Shown in pieces: positions 55,247 to 63,404 of a stretch of DNA of 64,000 nucleotides. Source of the stretch: Bacteroidaceae bacterium (GTDB lineage Bacteria > Bacteroidota > Bacteroidia > Bacteroidales > Bacteroidaceae); the NCBI GenBank assembly GCA_017633615.1, contig JAGBPB010000077.1:1-64000 (forward strand). The letters are read 5' to 3'. The first letter of the stretch is position 1; every line of letters begins with the position of its first letter. The notes below the pieces were generated by a model. It had not been told where the DNA came from, did not search any database, and saw only the letters and a program-made list of their open reading frames with translations. The position numbers were made by a program, and so were the translations under genes.

Positions 55247-58003
55247 TCATTTGATTCCGCTCAAAGGTTGGGCATAGCTGGTGTTCGGGGCATCACAACG
55301 TATGATATTGCAGATGGTGGGTGCCAAAGTGCTGATGGAGACAGGTTCGTGGTTTATTTCCGCGCGTATTCCGTTTCCGTACAGAACCATGGGGAACGGT
55401 TTTGGAACAGGACGTCGATAATAAGTGGTGCCTTCATTCTCATCGGAAATGCCCCAACCGGGGATGGCTTCAATTACAATATCTCCGCTGGAGTATCTGT
55501 GGTAGGCATTACGCTTACGTGCAGTCTCCATATCCGGAACGCTTGACATCAGGTCACGCATCAGGAATACGCTCTTGATGCCGCTTACCTGTACAAGCAG
55601 GTCAACACAGTTTTCAAGAACTTCATGCAGTGACAGCCCTTTATCTTCTATCAGGTTGTGGTTAAGGTATATCTGATTGCAGTAATAGGTCTCTACATAT
55701 TTGTCACTTCCGTATTTTGCTGAAAGATAAAGGTTCAGCAGAGCGGTAGCTCTCTCCATGCTCATGGTACCGGAGGGTATCCTGGTATTCTTGAGGTCAG
55801 GAGCCTTGGCATACGTATAACCGGTTGAAGTGAGAAAATACAGGACATTTTCCTGTCCTATCCTGTCATTTATGGCCTGGATCAGTTCTGATATGTTACG
55901 GTCCAGCCTCAAAAAGATATCCTGCTGTTCAAATGAACTGATGGAATTGTTTTCATGCCTGAAGTTTCCGGCGTAATAAGTCAGAGCAAGCAGGTCGGGG
56001 GTGTCATCACTTCCCATCTTCATGGCATCAACCGCAATCAGGGCTGCATTGGTTACCATGTCATTTGCAAGGGGTGATGTAAACATATCCAATGAATTAT
56101 CAGGCTTTACGGTATATGAGAACGGCTCCCGGTCGTCTTTGACTGATATGCGGATATAATCAGAAGCAGGCAGCAGGGGTTGCCATTCATATTTGCGGGA
56201 CTGGCTTTCATTGAGACTTTCAACCCATGCGGGCAGATTTCCGTAAAAATCAGATGAACACCATTTTCCGTTCTCATGGTTAAGCCAGATGGCAACGTCT
56301 GCCTCATGTCCGGCAGCCAGAATGGAGGCGTCTCTCTCAATGGCAATGGCACACACGCGCGAACGGCCTCCTGATTCAAGTTTCATCTCGTCAGCCAGGT
56401 TTGTTGCCAGAAGCCTCTCAGGTGATGTGTGTTCAATCGTGTTGATTCCGTTACTGTTACCGTCATCCAATAATGATGAGGGCATAAGCGTACTGCGGTT
56501 CATCCATCTCTCCGCCACTATGCCGTGCTGGAACGGTGAAGCTCCTGTGTAAATGGAGGCTATGGCCGATGCTCTGTCGGTATCATCATAATCAAAGCTC
56601 GTAAAATCCCTGTTGTATCCGTCATACCACATCCGTTTGATACCATCATTGCACAGCATGGGCAGCATCATCTCAACATTCTGCCGGTCCAGCTGGTCAA
56701 CGACAATGCCTACCACCAGTTTGGGACGTTTCTCATTTGCAGCCTGCGCCGCAACAGGAATGGCTGAAATCAGAAGCAGCCATACGGTAATGCGGTTAAC
56801 TGTATGCGACGGAGTTGCCTGGGTACATGAACGGGAATGAATCCAGAAGAGTATTGTGAGCAGGGCTCTTGCTGCGAATGCTGCTATTATGATATAAACT
56901 GCGGGTTCAATGTACTGGGGAATCAAAGGAGAACATACTAAGAATGCCGTACAGATAATGAATTCATAAATGACAAGCAGACCGGCCTTGCGGTGACGGA
57001 CACTCCTGATCATGAAGGGGATCAGTAAAAGTGCCACGGGATTGAAAATCAGTACAAGCCAGTTTGTTCCTACTGCCGGATGCTCAGAGAAAAAGTACAT
57101 GAACGTTATGATTATTCCGGCTAAGCCCTGTGCTCCGTAAAGGAGTGCGTCAATCAGCCAGAACCGTTTTTCCTTGTACCAGCCTAATAAGGTGAGCAAC
57201 AGTATGACAGCTGCAAGAATGCAGGCTACCTGTATAGGGGTGAAAAGAGGCTTTCCCATATCAACGGAATGGTCCGGTTCAACTATTGTCACGGCCGGGA
57301 GTACAAGTGGACGCGCCATGCCTGAGGTATCGGTGACTGTGGCTTTTGAAACAAAGTCCATAAGGTACAATGGTGCGAACGCCTCCTGACGGTATTTAAG
57401 CGGACGGTCAATCTCTGCGCCCAGAATGATATCAACTCCAAATTCACTCCACGGCCGAACAGAAGTGTGCTGCGTGAGAATATTACGGATGGTTTGTGTA
57501 GTGTCGGGCTCAGGGTAGGTTACCGTGCCGGATATGCTCTCCTCAATCTTGTCAAGCGCCATTGTGGCGCAGTTGTTATAGAGAAAATTGTAGCGGTAGG
57601 TACGGTTCTCAGGTTTTATGTTGTCACGGAGCAGGCTGTCAAGCGTACGGAGTTCTGTCTGTGACAGATTGAGCGGTTGCTTGAACACCTTGGAGCCTCT
57701 CATGCTGTACTCCCTGGTGAAAGAGGTGAACCGGTTGGTGCCAAGTACGTAGTCTGTATGCCCACGGGTAAACTTGAGCATGAAGTTTGGGGTATTGAAA
57801 TCAAACATGCCGTAGTTGTATACCACCACGGTTCCTGCTGTGAGATCCTCCACAAGTATGGCGGTATGGCCGTACAACTCATAGATGGCTTTGCCGGGTT
57901 CACAAGTCAGAAGGCTTATCTCAAGGCTGTCTGTCTGGGCACGGAGTCCGGTCGTAAAGGACAACGCAATGAGCATGAACAGCAGCCGTAGTTTCTTTTG
58001 CAT
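55247..58003 (-). CDS. DUF4105 membrane domain fused to a degenerate alkaline-phosphatase-superfamily domain
   Basis: A 918-residue envelope protein with two parts. Residues 1-230: signal peptide (about 1-22) and a DUF4105/Lnb-type domain (AIYELYGHTAILVED, FDFNTPNFMLKF, YNFLYNNCATMALDKIE). Six or so membrane helices follow (about 255-390). Residues 402-421 (VNRITVWLLLISAIPVAAQ) look like a second signal peptide, then a PafA/NPP-like phosphatase fold starts at KLVVGIVVDQLD. That half keeps the first metal Asp (436). The expected nucleophile position in DDTDRASAIASIYTG, the Asp-X3-His pair (now YYAGN, 676-680) and the Asp-His pair (now TSTGY, 725-729) are substituted. It appears catalytically dead. 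Family alignment is from memory. Confidence 0.8.
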   Translation of the reverse strand: MQKKLRLLFMLIALSFTTGLRAQTDSLEISLLTCEPGKAIYELYGHTAILVEDLTAGTVVVYNYGMFDFNTPNFMLKFTRGHTDYVLGTNRFTSFTREYSMRGSKVFKQPLNLSQTELRTLDSLLRDNIKPENRTYRYNFLYNNCATMALDKIEESISGTVTYPEPDTTQTIRNILTQHTSVRPWSEFGVDIILGAEIDRPLKYRQEAFAPLYLMDFVSKATVTDTSGMARPLVLPAVTIVEPDHSVDMGKPLFTPIQVACILAAVILLLTLLGWYKEKRFWLIDALLYGAQGLAGIIITFMYFFSEHPAVGTNWLVLIFNPVALLLIPFMIRSVRHRKAGLLVIYEFIICTAFLVCSPLIPQYIEPAVYIIIAAFAARALLTILFWIHSRSCTQATPSHTVNRITVWLLLISAIPVAAQAANEKRPKLVVGIVVDQLDRQNVEMMLPMLCNDGIKRMWYDGYNRDFTSFDYDDTDRASAIASIYTGASPFQHGIVAERWMNRSTLMPSSLLDDGNSNGINTIEHTSPERLLATNLADEMKLESGGRSRVCAIAIERDASILAAGHEADVAIWLNHENGKWCSSDFYGNLPAWVESLNESQSRKYEWQPLLPASDYIRISVKDDREPFSYTVKPDNSLDMFTSPLANDMVTNAALIAVDAMKMGSDDTPDLLALTYYAGNFRHENNSISSFEQQDIFLRLDRNISELIQAINDRIGQENVLYFLTSTGYTYAKAPDLKNTRIPSGTMSMERATALLNLYLSAKYGSDKYVETYYCNQIYLNHNLIEDKGLSLHEVLENCVDLLVQVSGIKSVFLMRDLMSSVPDMETARKRNAYHRYSSGDIVIEAIPGWGISDENEGTTYYRRPVPKPFPMVLYGNGIRAEINHEPVSISTLAPTICNIIRCDAPNTSYAQPLSGIK

Positions 58004-58024
58004 AAAAATAACTTTGAATCAGTG

Positions 58025-58041
58025 CAAAGTTAGTAAATTTG
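58025..58041. promoter_or_regulatory. Back-to-back divergent -7 elements
   Basis: CAAAGTTA (58025-58032, TAACTTTG on the minus strand) and TAAATTTG (58034-58041, plus strand) are separated by one base. The first should drive the DUF4105 fusion gene (ATG at 58003), the second coaX (ATG 58051). Both precede C or GCA as in other promoters here. Confidence 0.65.
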
Positions 58042-58050
58042 CAATCACTT

Positions 58051-58773
58051 ATGATACTATTGCTTGATTTTGGGAACACTCGTGTCAAAGCTGCCGTTTA
58101 TGATGGCGGCGCTGTGCAAAGTATCTATTCCGGACCTGTAGATACCGCATCCCTGTGTGATGCAGTGGAGGGTAAGGGGATAAGTGGCGGAATGTGGTGC
58201 TCCGTGCATCCTTTACCTGACGATATAATCCGATGGATGAGCGGTTTGGGCCTGTCGGCACTGACATATAAGACACCGGTGCCTATTGTAAATTCATACT
58301 CCAATCCACAGACTCTGGGTATGGACCGTCTCGCTGCCGCAGTAGGAGCATGGTCAATGAATCCCGGTCATGATATGCTTGTAATAGATGCCGGAACAGC
58401 CCTGACTATAGATTTCATATCGGCAGACGGAGTATATCACGGAGGCAATATAGCACCTGGCATAGAACTGAGATTCAAGGCATTGCATGAACATACGGGA
58501 GCTCTGCCGCTGGTGTCGGCTCAGGGCGATGCCCCCATGTTCGGGTATGATACTGAATCGGCAATCCGGAGCGGTGTTCTTAGGGGAATCCGCAATGAAG
58601 TGAACGGGTATATAGAAGAAATGGGAGGAGTGTATCCCTCTCTTTTGGTTTTTTTAACCGGAGGTGATGCTGAATTCTTTGATATAAAAGGTAAAAGCAC
58701 TACTTTTGCGGTCACGGAATTGGTTCTTGAAGGACTTGCCCGGATAGTTGATTATAATGAAAAAGGTTTCTGA
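58051..58773 (+). CDS. coaX: Type III pantothenate kinase CoaX
   Basis: A 240-residue ASKHA-fold kinase that phosphorylates pantothenate, the first step of coenzyme A synthesis; it needs K+ or NH4+ and is not inhibited by CoA. The phosphate loop is LLLDFGNTRVKAAVYDGG. The pantothenate-binding GMDRLAAAVGAW, the second phosphate loop VIDAGTALTIDFI with catalytic Asp, GGNIAPGIELRFKAL, and FLTGGDAEFF follow. An upstream in-frame TTG overlaps the -7 element, so ATG 58051 is used. Its end overlaps the next gene by 17 bases. Confidence 0.94.
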   Translation: MILLLDFGNTRVKAAVYDGGAVQSIYSGPVDTASLCDAVEGKGISGGMWCSVHPLPDDIIRWMSGLGLSALTYKTPVPIVNSYSNPQTLGMDRLAAAVGAWSMNPGHDMLVIDAGTALTIDFISADGVYHGGNIAPGIELRFKALHEHTGALPLVSAQGDAPMFGYDTESAIRSGVLRGIRNEVNGYIEEMGGVYPSLLVFLTGGDAEFFDIKGKSTTFAVTELVLEGLARIVDYNEKGF

Positions 58774-60019
58774 AATCATATGGGCCTCTTTGGCCCTGTG
58801 TATACTCTGTATTGTCGGCTCCGGCTCTGTTGCAGCTCAAACAGGAGTCAACTCCCCTTACTCCAGATACGGAATAGGTGTCATGGCGGACCAGTCAACG
58901 GGAATGGCACGTTCCATGGGCGGACTAGGTGCCGGTTTCCGTTATGACAATACTCTGAACCTGAAGAATCCTGCTTCATACTCTGCTGTTGATACTCTGA
59001 CTTTCATAGCTGACCTGGGCTTTTCGCTGCAGAACTGCAACTTCAACGAGGACGGTTTCAAGGTTAATGCCCGCAATGCCAGTTTCACCCATATGGCCAT
59101 GCAGTTCAGGATATTGCCCAAGGTGGGAATGACTGTAGGCGTGCTGCCATTCTCCAATGTGGGGTATTCATTCTCTGAGTCACAGCTGATACGTCGCGAT
59201 GAGGACGGTGAGATTACAGCAACCAATACATATGCCGGAACAGGTGGTGTAAGACAGTTTATGGCCGGTTTGGGCTGGCGTCCTACAGAATGGCTGTCAG
59301 TGGGCCTTAACGCATCGTATCTTTCAGGTGATATATCCCATGCCGTAAGCAACCGTTACTCTTCATCGGAGGTGCAGTCCAGAATCAAGTCTTACTCTAC
59401 CGATATGTCGGCACTGAAACTGGATTTCGGTGTTCAGGGCACAATCCCGTTGAGAGATAACAAGCTTGTTCTGGGAATGACGTTTACTCCTGCACAAAAG
59501 CTGGAGAGTGAAACATATGTGATTGATACCCATTCTGTAAGTGATACACTGCTTATCCCGGATGCCTTTGCGCTTCCGGAACTTATTTCAGCCGGTTTCT
59601 CTTACAAATGGAAAAACCGTATGATAGGTGCCGACGTCTCATACCAGACCTGGTCCAAGGCCAAGTTCTTTGGTGAGAAGACCGGATGTGACAGATTGTC
59701 GGCTGCTGCGGGATTTATGATCCGTCCCGATGATTCAAGCAAGAATCTGTTCAAGCGCACTTCATACCAGATGGGTCTGAATTTCTCACAGCCATATTTC
59801 AACGTGGGCGGCAAGAAAGGACCTATGCAGTTTGGAGTGAGTGCCGGATTCTCCATGCCTATCAATTCTTATTACAACAGTATGGCATATCTGCATGTGT
59901 CAGGAGAGTATGTCCGTGTGCAGCCCATGGAGAAGGGGATGATTACGGAAAATTACATAAGGCTCAATATCGGAGTCACCTTCATGGAGCGCTGGTTTAT
60001 GAAGTTGATGGTGGATTGA
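58757..60019 (+). CDS. Outer-membrane beta-barrel protein of unknown function
   Basis: A 420-residue exported protein (signal peptide to about SVAAQ). It begins TGVNSPYSRYGIGV, RSMGGLGAGFRYDNTLNLKNPASYSAV, a motif shared by Bacteroidota FadL/PorV-like barrels. Alternating amphipathic strands follow to the end (FADVSYQTWS-type repeats, LNIGVTFMERWF). A transport or assembly role is plausible but not shown. ATG 58757 overlaps coaX by 17 bases. It lies in a conserved-looking string with a TPR protein, lptC and a GldE/CorC-like gene. Confidence 0.8.
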   Translation: MKKVSEIIWASLALCILCIVGSGSVAAQTGVNSPYSRYGIGVMADQSTGMARSMGGLGAGFRYDNTLNLKNPASYSAVDTLTFIADLGFSLQNCNFNEDGFKVNARNASFTHMAMQFRILPKVGMTVGVLPFSNVGYSFSESQLIRRDEDGEITATNTYAGTGGVRQFMAGLGWRPTEWLSVGLNASYLSGDISHAVSNRYSSSEVQSRIKSYSTDMSALKLDFGVQGTIPLRDNKLVLGMTFTPAQKLESETYVIDTHSVSDTLLIPDAFALPELISAGFSYKWKNRMIGADVSYQTWSKAKFFGEKTGCDRLSAAAGFMIRPDDSSKNLFKRTSYQMGLNFSQPYFNVGGKKGPMQFGVSAGFSMPINSYYNSMAYLHVSGEYVRVQPMEKGMITENYIRLNIGVTFMERWFMKLMVD

Positions 60020-60075
60020 TTTAACTTACAATATGTTTTGTGTATCTTATTATTGAGAATTCTAAACTAAAGAAT

Positions 60076-61455
60076 ATGAAAAAGATTGGAATGATTGCCC
60101 TGGCACTGTTCTTTACAATCGGTGCAGGAGCACAGACTAAACCTGAAGATGATCCTCGTTACGGTGAAACACCTGAGGATAGAGTAGAATGTCTCCGCAA
60201 CATGAGTATTTATACGGAGTATTACAAGACCAATAACTTCAAGGATGCATATGAGCACGGATGGAAATATGTATTTGAAAAGGCTCCGTTGGCATCTTTG
60301 AATACCTACACTTATGGTGTCAAGATTCTCCGTTCTCTGTACAACGATGCCAGAAAGGAGAAGAATGAGGAACTCATGACCCAATACTCAAATGATCTGA
60401 TGAAGGTTTATGAGCAGCGTCTGCAGTATCTGGATCAACTGAATGCCCGTGCCCAGAACAAGGTTACTGAAGCTGATGTCATGGGACAGTATGCACATGA
60501 CTTCAGGACCTATAATCCCAAAGTATCCATATCAAAGTCATATGAGCTTCTGCGCAAGGCTGTTGATCTGGGTAAGGGTGAGACTCAGTATTATGTGCTG
60601 GATGACCTGATGGCTGTATCTTCACAGCGTTATATTAACAAGAAGGACAATGAGGAGTATCGCGATGCCCTGCTTCAGGATTATCTGGATTGCGCAGGCT
60701 ATATTGATGAGTTCCTTGTCTCACAGACTGATGACAAGGTCATTGAACAGGCAACCAAGGTTAAGGAGAACATCGACGGTCACTTTGTAAAGAGCGGTGC
60801 CGCAGACTGCGAGTCATTGCAGAGCATATACGGTCCCAAGATTGAAGAGAATAAGGATAATCTGGAGTATCTTACCAAGGTGGTTAAGATCATGCAGATG
60901 TTTGAGTGCAACTCAAGCGACGCTTACTTTGCAGCTTCAGAGTATGCTCATGCCATCACTCCTTCAGCAAGAACAGCAAAGGCTCTTGGCGCTCTTTACT
61001 ACAAGCAGCGTGACGATACCGAGAAGGCCATTGAGTATTACAACCAGGCCATTGAGCTTGACGAAGATAAGAACAGCATCGCAGGTACCTATTATCTTAT
61101 GGCTACTCTCTATTTCGCAAAGAATAACTATGATCGCAGCCGTACATGCCTCCAGAAGTGCTTGCAGAACAACCCCAACAGAGGTGATGCATACATCCTC
61201 ATGGCTCAGCTGTACGCTGTTAAGCATGACTGGTCAAGCGAGCCCGCTCTGAACCGTTGCGCTTACTTTGCTGTTATCGACAAGCTGGAGCAGGCCAAGA
61301 GGGTTGATTCATCAGTTGCTGCAAAGGCAAACGAACTTATCAGCTCTTACAAGAAGCAGACTCCTCAGGCCGATGACCTGTTCATGCTCGGTTACAAAGT
61401 CGGTGATCAGATTGAGATCAAGGGATGGATAAACGAGACTACCACTATCAGATAA
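60076..61455 (+). CDS. Exported tetratricopeptide-repeat protein
   Basis: A 459-residue protein with a signal peptide (MKKIGMIALALFFTIGAGAQ) and a helical body. Degenerate helical repeats occupy about 40-300. Clear TPR motifs follow: ALGALYYKQRDDTEKAIEYYNQAIELDED (in pieces, about 320-348), AGTYYLMATLYFAKNNYDRSRTCL and AYILMAQLYAVKHDW. A short C-terminal part is rich in Lys and Thr. TPR domains mediate protein contacts, and a periplasmic scaffold between the outer-membrane protein upstream and LptC downstream is one possibility. Its stop abuts the lptC ATG. Confidence 0.85.
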   Translation: MKKIGMIALALFFTIGAGAQTKPEDDPRYGETPEDRVECLRNMSIYTEYYKTNNFKDAYEHGWKYVFEKAPLASLNTYTYGVKILRSLYNDARKEKNEELMTQYSNDLMKVYEQRLQYLDQLNARAQNKVTEADVMGQYAHDFRTYNPKVSISKSYELLRKAVDLGKGETQYYVLDDLMAVSSQRYINKKDNEEYRDALLQDYLDCAGYIDEFLVSQTDDKVIEQATKVKENIDGHFVKSGAADCESLQSIYGPKIEENKDNLEYLTKVVKIMQMFECNSSDAYFAASEYAHAITPSARTAKALGALYYKQRDDTEKAIEYYNQAIELDEDKNSIAGTYYLMATLYFAKNNYDRSRTCLQKCLQNNPNRGDAYILMAQLYAVKHDWSSEPALNRCAYFAVIDKLEQAKRVDSSVAAKANELISSYKKQTPQADDLFMLGYKVGDQIEIKGWINETTTIR

Positions 61456-62046
61456 ATGATACAAACCACCGGTCTGGAACCGATGAGATATAAAACGTAC
61501 CTGGCAACCGTCATTATGGCGGTTGTCTCGTCGTTTTTCTGCTTATCCTGCGGAAACAAGGACAAGCAGTTGGGTACAGCCATTACCAACCGTGATTCGA
61601 CATCGGTCATTACCACCCGGGGGGTAGACATGCTTATCTCTGAAAACGGTGTGATACGTTATCATGTGATAGCTGAGGAGTGGAAGATTTTTGACAAGAT
61701 GGATCCTCCGTTCTACAGTATGGAACAAGGCGTCCTACTTGAGATTCTGGATACTCTTATGCAGGTTGAGTCCACGTTGATGGCAGACACTGCATATTAC
61801 ATGAATAATGAGGAACTGTGGCGTTTGAGGCATGATGTACATGCTGAAAATGTAAATAAAGAGGAGTTTGACACGCAGGAACTGTTTGTAAACAACCGCA
61901 ATAACAGGATGTATTCAGACAGTCTGATCCGTATCAAGCAAGAAAAGCAGGTAATAATAGGACATGGGTTTGAGTCCAACAGCAATCTGACTGAATATAC
62001 CATCCGCAAGACAGAAGGCGTTTTCCCTGTCACCGATACCAAATGA
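61456..62046 (+). CDS. lptC: LPS export ABC transporter periplasmic protein LptC (lipoprotein form)
   Basis: A 196-residue LptC. It has a signal peptide with lipobox FFCLSC and the LptC jelly-roll pattern. TTRGVDMLISENGVIRYHVIAEEW, then a region FYSMEQGVLLEILD, ADTAYYMNNEELWRLRHDVHAEN and TQELFVNNRNNRMYSDS are typical of DUF1239/LptC. It accepts LPS from LptBFG and hands it to LptA. An ATG at 61483 would give a more standard lipoprotein n-region and is a good alternative start. Its stop overlaps the next gene by 4 bases. Confidence 0.87.
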   Translation: MIQTTGLEPMRYKTYLATVIMAVVSSFFCLSCGNKDKQLGTAITNRDSTSVITTRGVDMLISENGVIRYHVIAEEWKIFDKMDPPFYSMEQGVLLEILDTLMQVESTLMADTAYYMNNEELWRLRHDVHAENVNKEEFDTQELFVNNRNNRMYSDSLIRIKQEKQVIIGHGFESNSNLTEYTIRKTEGVFPVTDTK

Positions 62047-63302
62047 GCCATACTCTGGTCATAATGCTTGTGGCGCTGTTTTTCTCAGCGCTGTTCTCCG
62101 GGCTCGAGATAGCTTTCGTGTCAGCTGACAGGCTCAGGTTTGAGATGGATGTTGAACGGCATACTTTCAGCTCCAGGCTTTTGGAGCGGTTCTTCCGTAA
62201 CCCCAACATCTATATTTCCACAATGCTGGTGGGCAACAACATCGCGCTAGTGTTGTACAGCACCATGATGGCTCATCTCATTGAGATGATTTTGCCGGAG
62301 GGACTGATAAGTAACGAATTCCTTCTCATTGTGCTTGAAACGCTTGTTTCAACAGCCATAGTGATTGTGATAGCAGAGTTTGTGCCCAAAACTGTTTTCC
62401 GTTCCAATCCCAACGGCAAACTGAATTTTCTGGCATTCCCTATCTACCTGATTTACATCATACTGTATCCCATTTCACTGTTCACGACATGGATTTCACG
62501 CATCCTGCTCAGAATATTGGGGGTAAGGATTGACAGGGAGAATACTGTCAAGGCGTTCTCAAAGGTTGATCTGGACTATTTTGTGCAGTCCGGGTTATCA
62601 GGAGTCAAGGAAGACAACCAGCCGGATTCAGAGGTGCGGATATTCCAGAATGTGCTTGATTTCTCAAATGTCAAGACCCGTGACTGTATGGTACCCCGCA
62701 ATGAGATATGTGCGGTTGAAAAAGGGGTGTCATTGAATGCGTTGCGTGAGAGATTCATAGAGACGGGCTACTCCAAGATACTTGTCTATGAAGAGGATAT
62801 GGATCACATCATAGGTTATATCCACTCCTCAGAGCTGTTCCGCCATAAGAATGACTGGCGAGACCATATCCAGACAGTTCCTTTTGTTCCTGAGACCCTG
62901 GCCGCACAAAAGCTGATGAAACAGCTCATGGCCCGAAAGAAGAGTCTTGCCGTGGTGGTTGATGAGTTTGGCGGGACATCAGGCATAGTTTCACTTGAGG
63001 ATATCATTGAGGAGATTCTGGGTGATATCCAGGATGAGCACGATGTTACCAACCTGATAGCCAAGAAGACGGATGACGGTTATCTGCTGTCAGGCAGGAT
63101 GGAGATTGACCGGGTGAATTCAATGTTCGGGCTTGATATTCCTGAGTCAGATGAGTATATGACTGTGGGTGGTCTTATCTTGAGCAAGGCAAAGGGGTTC
63201 CCCAAGGTCAATGAGAAGATAGTTGTGGGCGATTATTCATTCCGTATTCTCAAACGCGGTGAAACCAAGATAGAACTGGTCGAGCTAACATTAAATAAAT
63301 AA
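62043..63302 (+). CDS. CNNM/CorC-HlyC family membrane protein (GldE-like)
   Basis: A 419-residue protein. A DUF21 (CNNM) transmembrane domain covers about residues 1-185 (FFSALFSGLEIAFVSAD, VGNNIALVLYSTMM, VIAEFVPKTVFR). A CBS-pair module (about 205-330, TRDCMVPRNEICAVE and SLAVVVDEFGGTSGIVSLEDIIEEILGDI) and a C-terminal CorC_HlyC domain (about 340-419, LLSGRMEIDRVN) follow. Members are Mg2+/Co2+ transport-related or, in gliding Bacteroidota, GldE; hemolysin naming is historical. The ATGA overlap with lptC implies coupling. Confidence 0.9.
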   Translation: MSHTLVIMLVALFFSALFSGLEIAFVSADRLRFEMDVERHTFSSRLLERFFRNPNIYISTMLVGNNIALVLYSTMMAHLIEMILPEGLISNEFLLIVLETLVSTAIVIVIAEFVPKTVFRSNPNGKLNFLAFPIYLIYIILYPISLFTTWISRILLRILGVRIDRENTVKAFSKVDLDYFVQSGLSGVKEDNQPDSEVRIFQNVLDFSNVKTRDCMVPRNEICAVEKGVSLNALRERFIETGYSKILVYEEDMDHIIGYIHSSELFRHKNDWRDHIQTVPFVPETLAAQKLMKQLMARKKSLAVVVDEFGGTSGIVSLEDIIEEILGDIQDEHDVTNLIAKKTDDGYLLSGRMEIDRVNSMFGLDIPESDEYMTVGGLILSKAKGFPKVNEKIVVGDYSFRILKRGETKIELVELTLNK

Positions 63303-63334
63303 GGGTATATTGGTTGTTTAACAACATTTTTTAG

Positions 63335-63342
63335 TACTTTTG
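63335..63342 (+). promoter_or_regulatory. Bacteroidota -7 element for the PpiD/SurA-like gene
   Basis: TACTTTTG followed by TGC is a full match; TTG at 63314-63316 may serve as the -33 element. The 60-base leader contains a small GC hairpin CCGC-ATTG-GCGG followed by five T (63354-63370). Confidence 0.65.
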
Positions 63343-63404
63343 TGCGCTTTTATCCGCATTGGCGGTTTTTAATAGGCAAAAACGAATAAAAACAATAATA
63401 AGAA

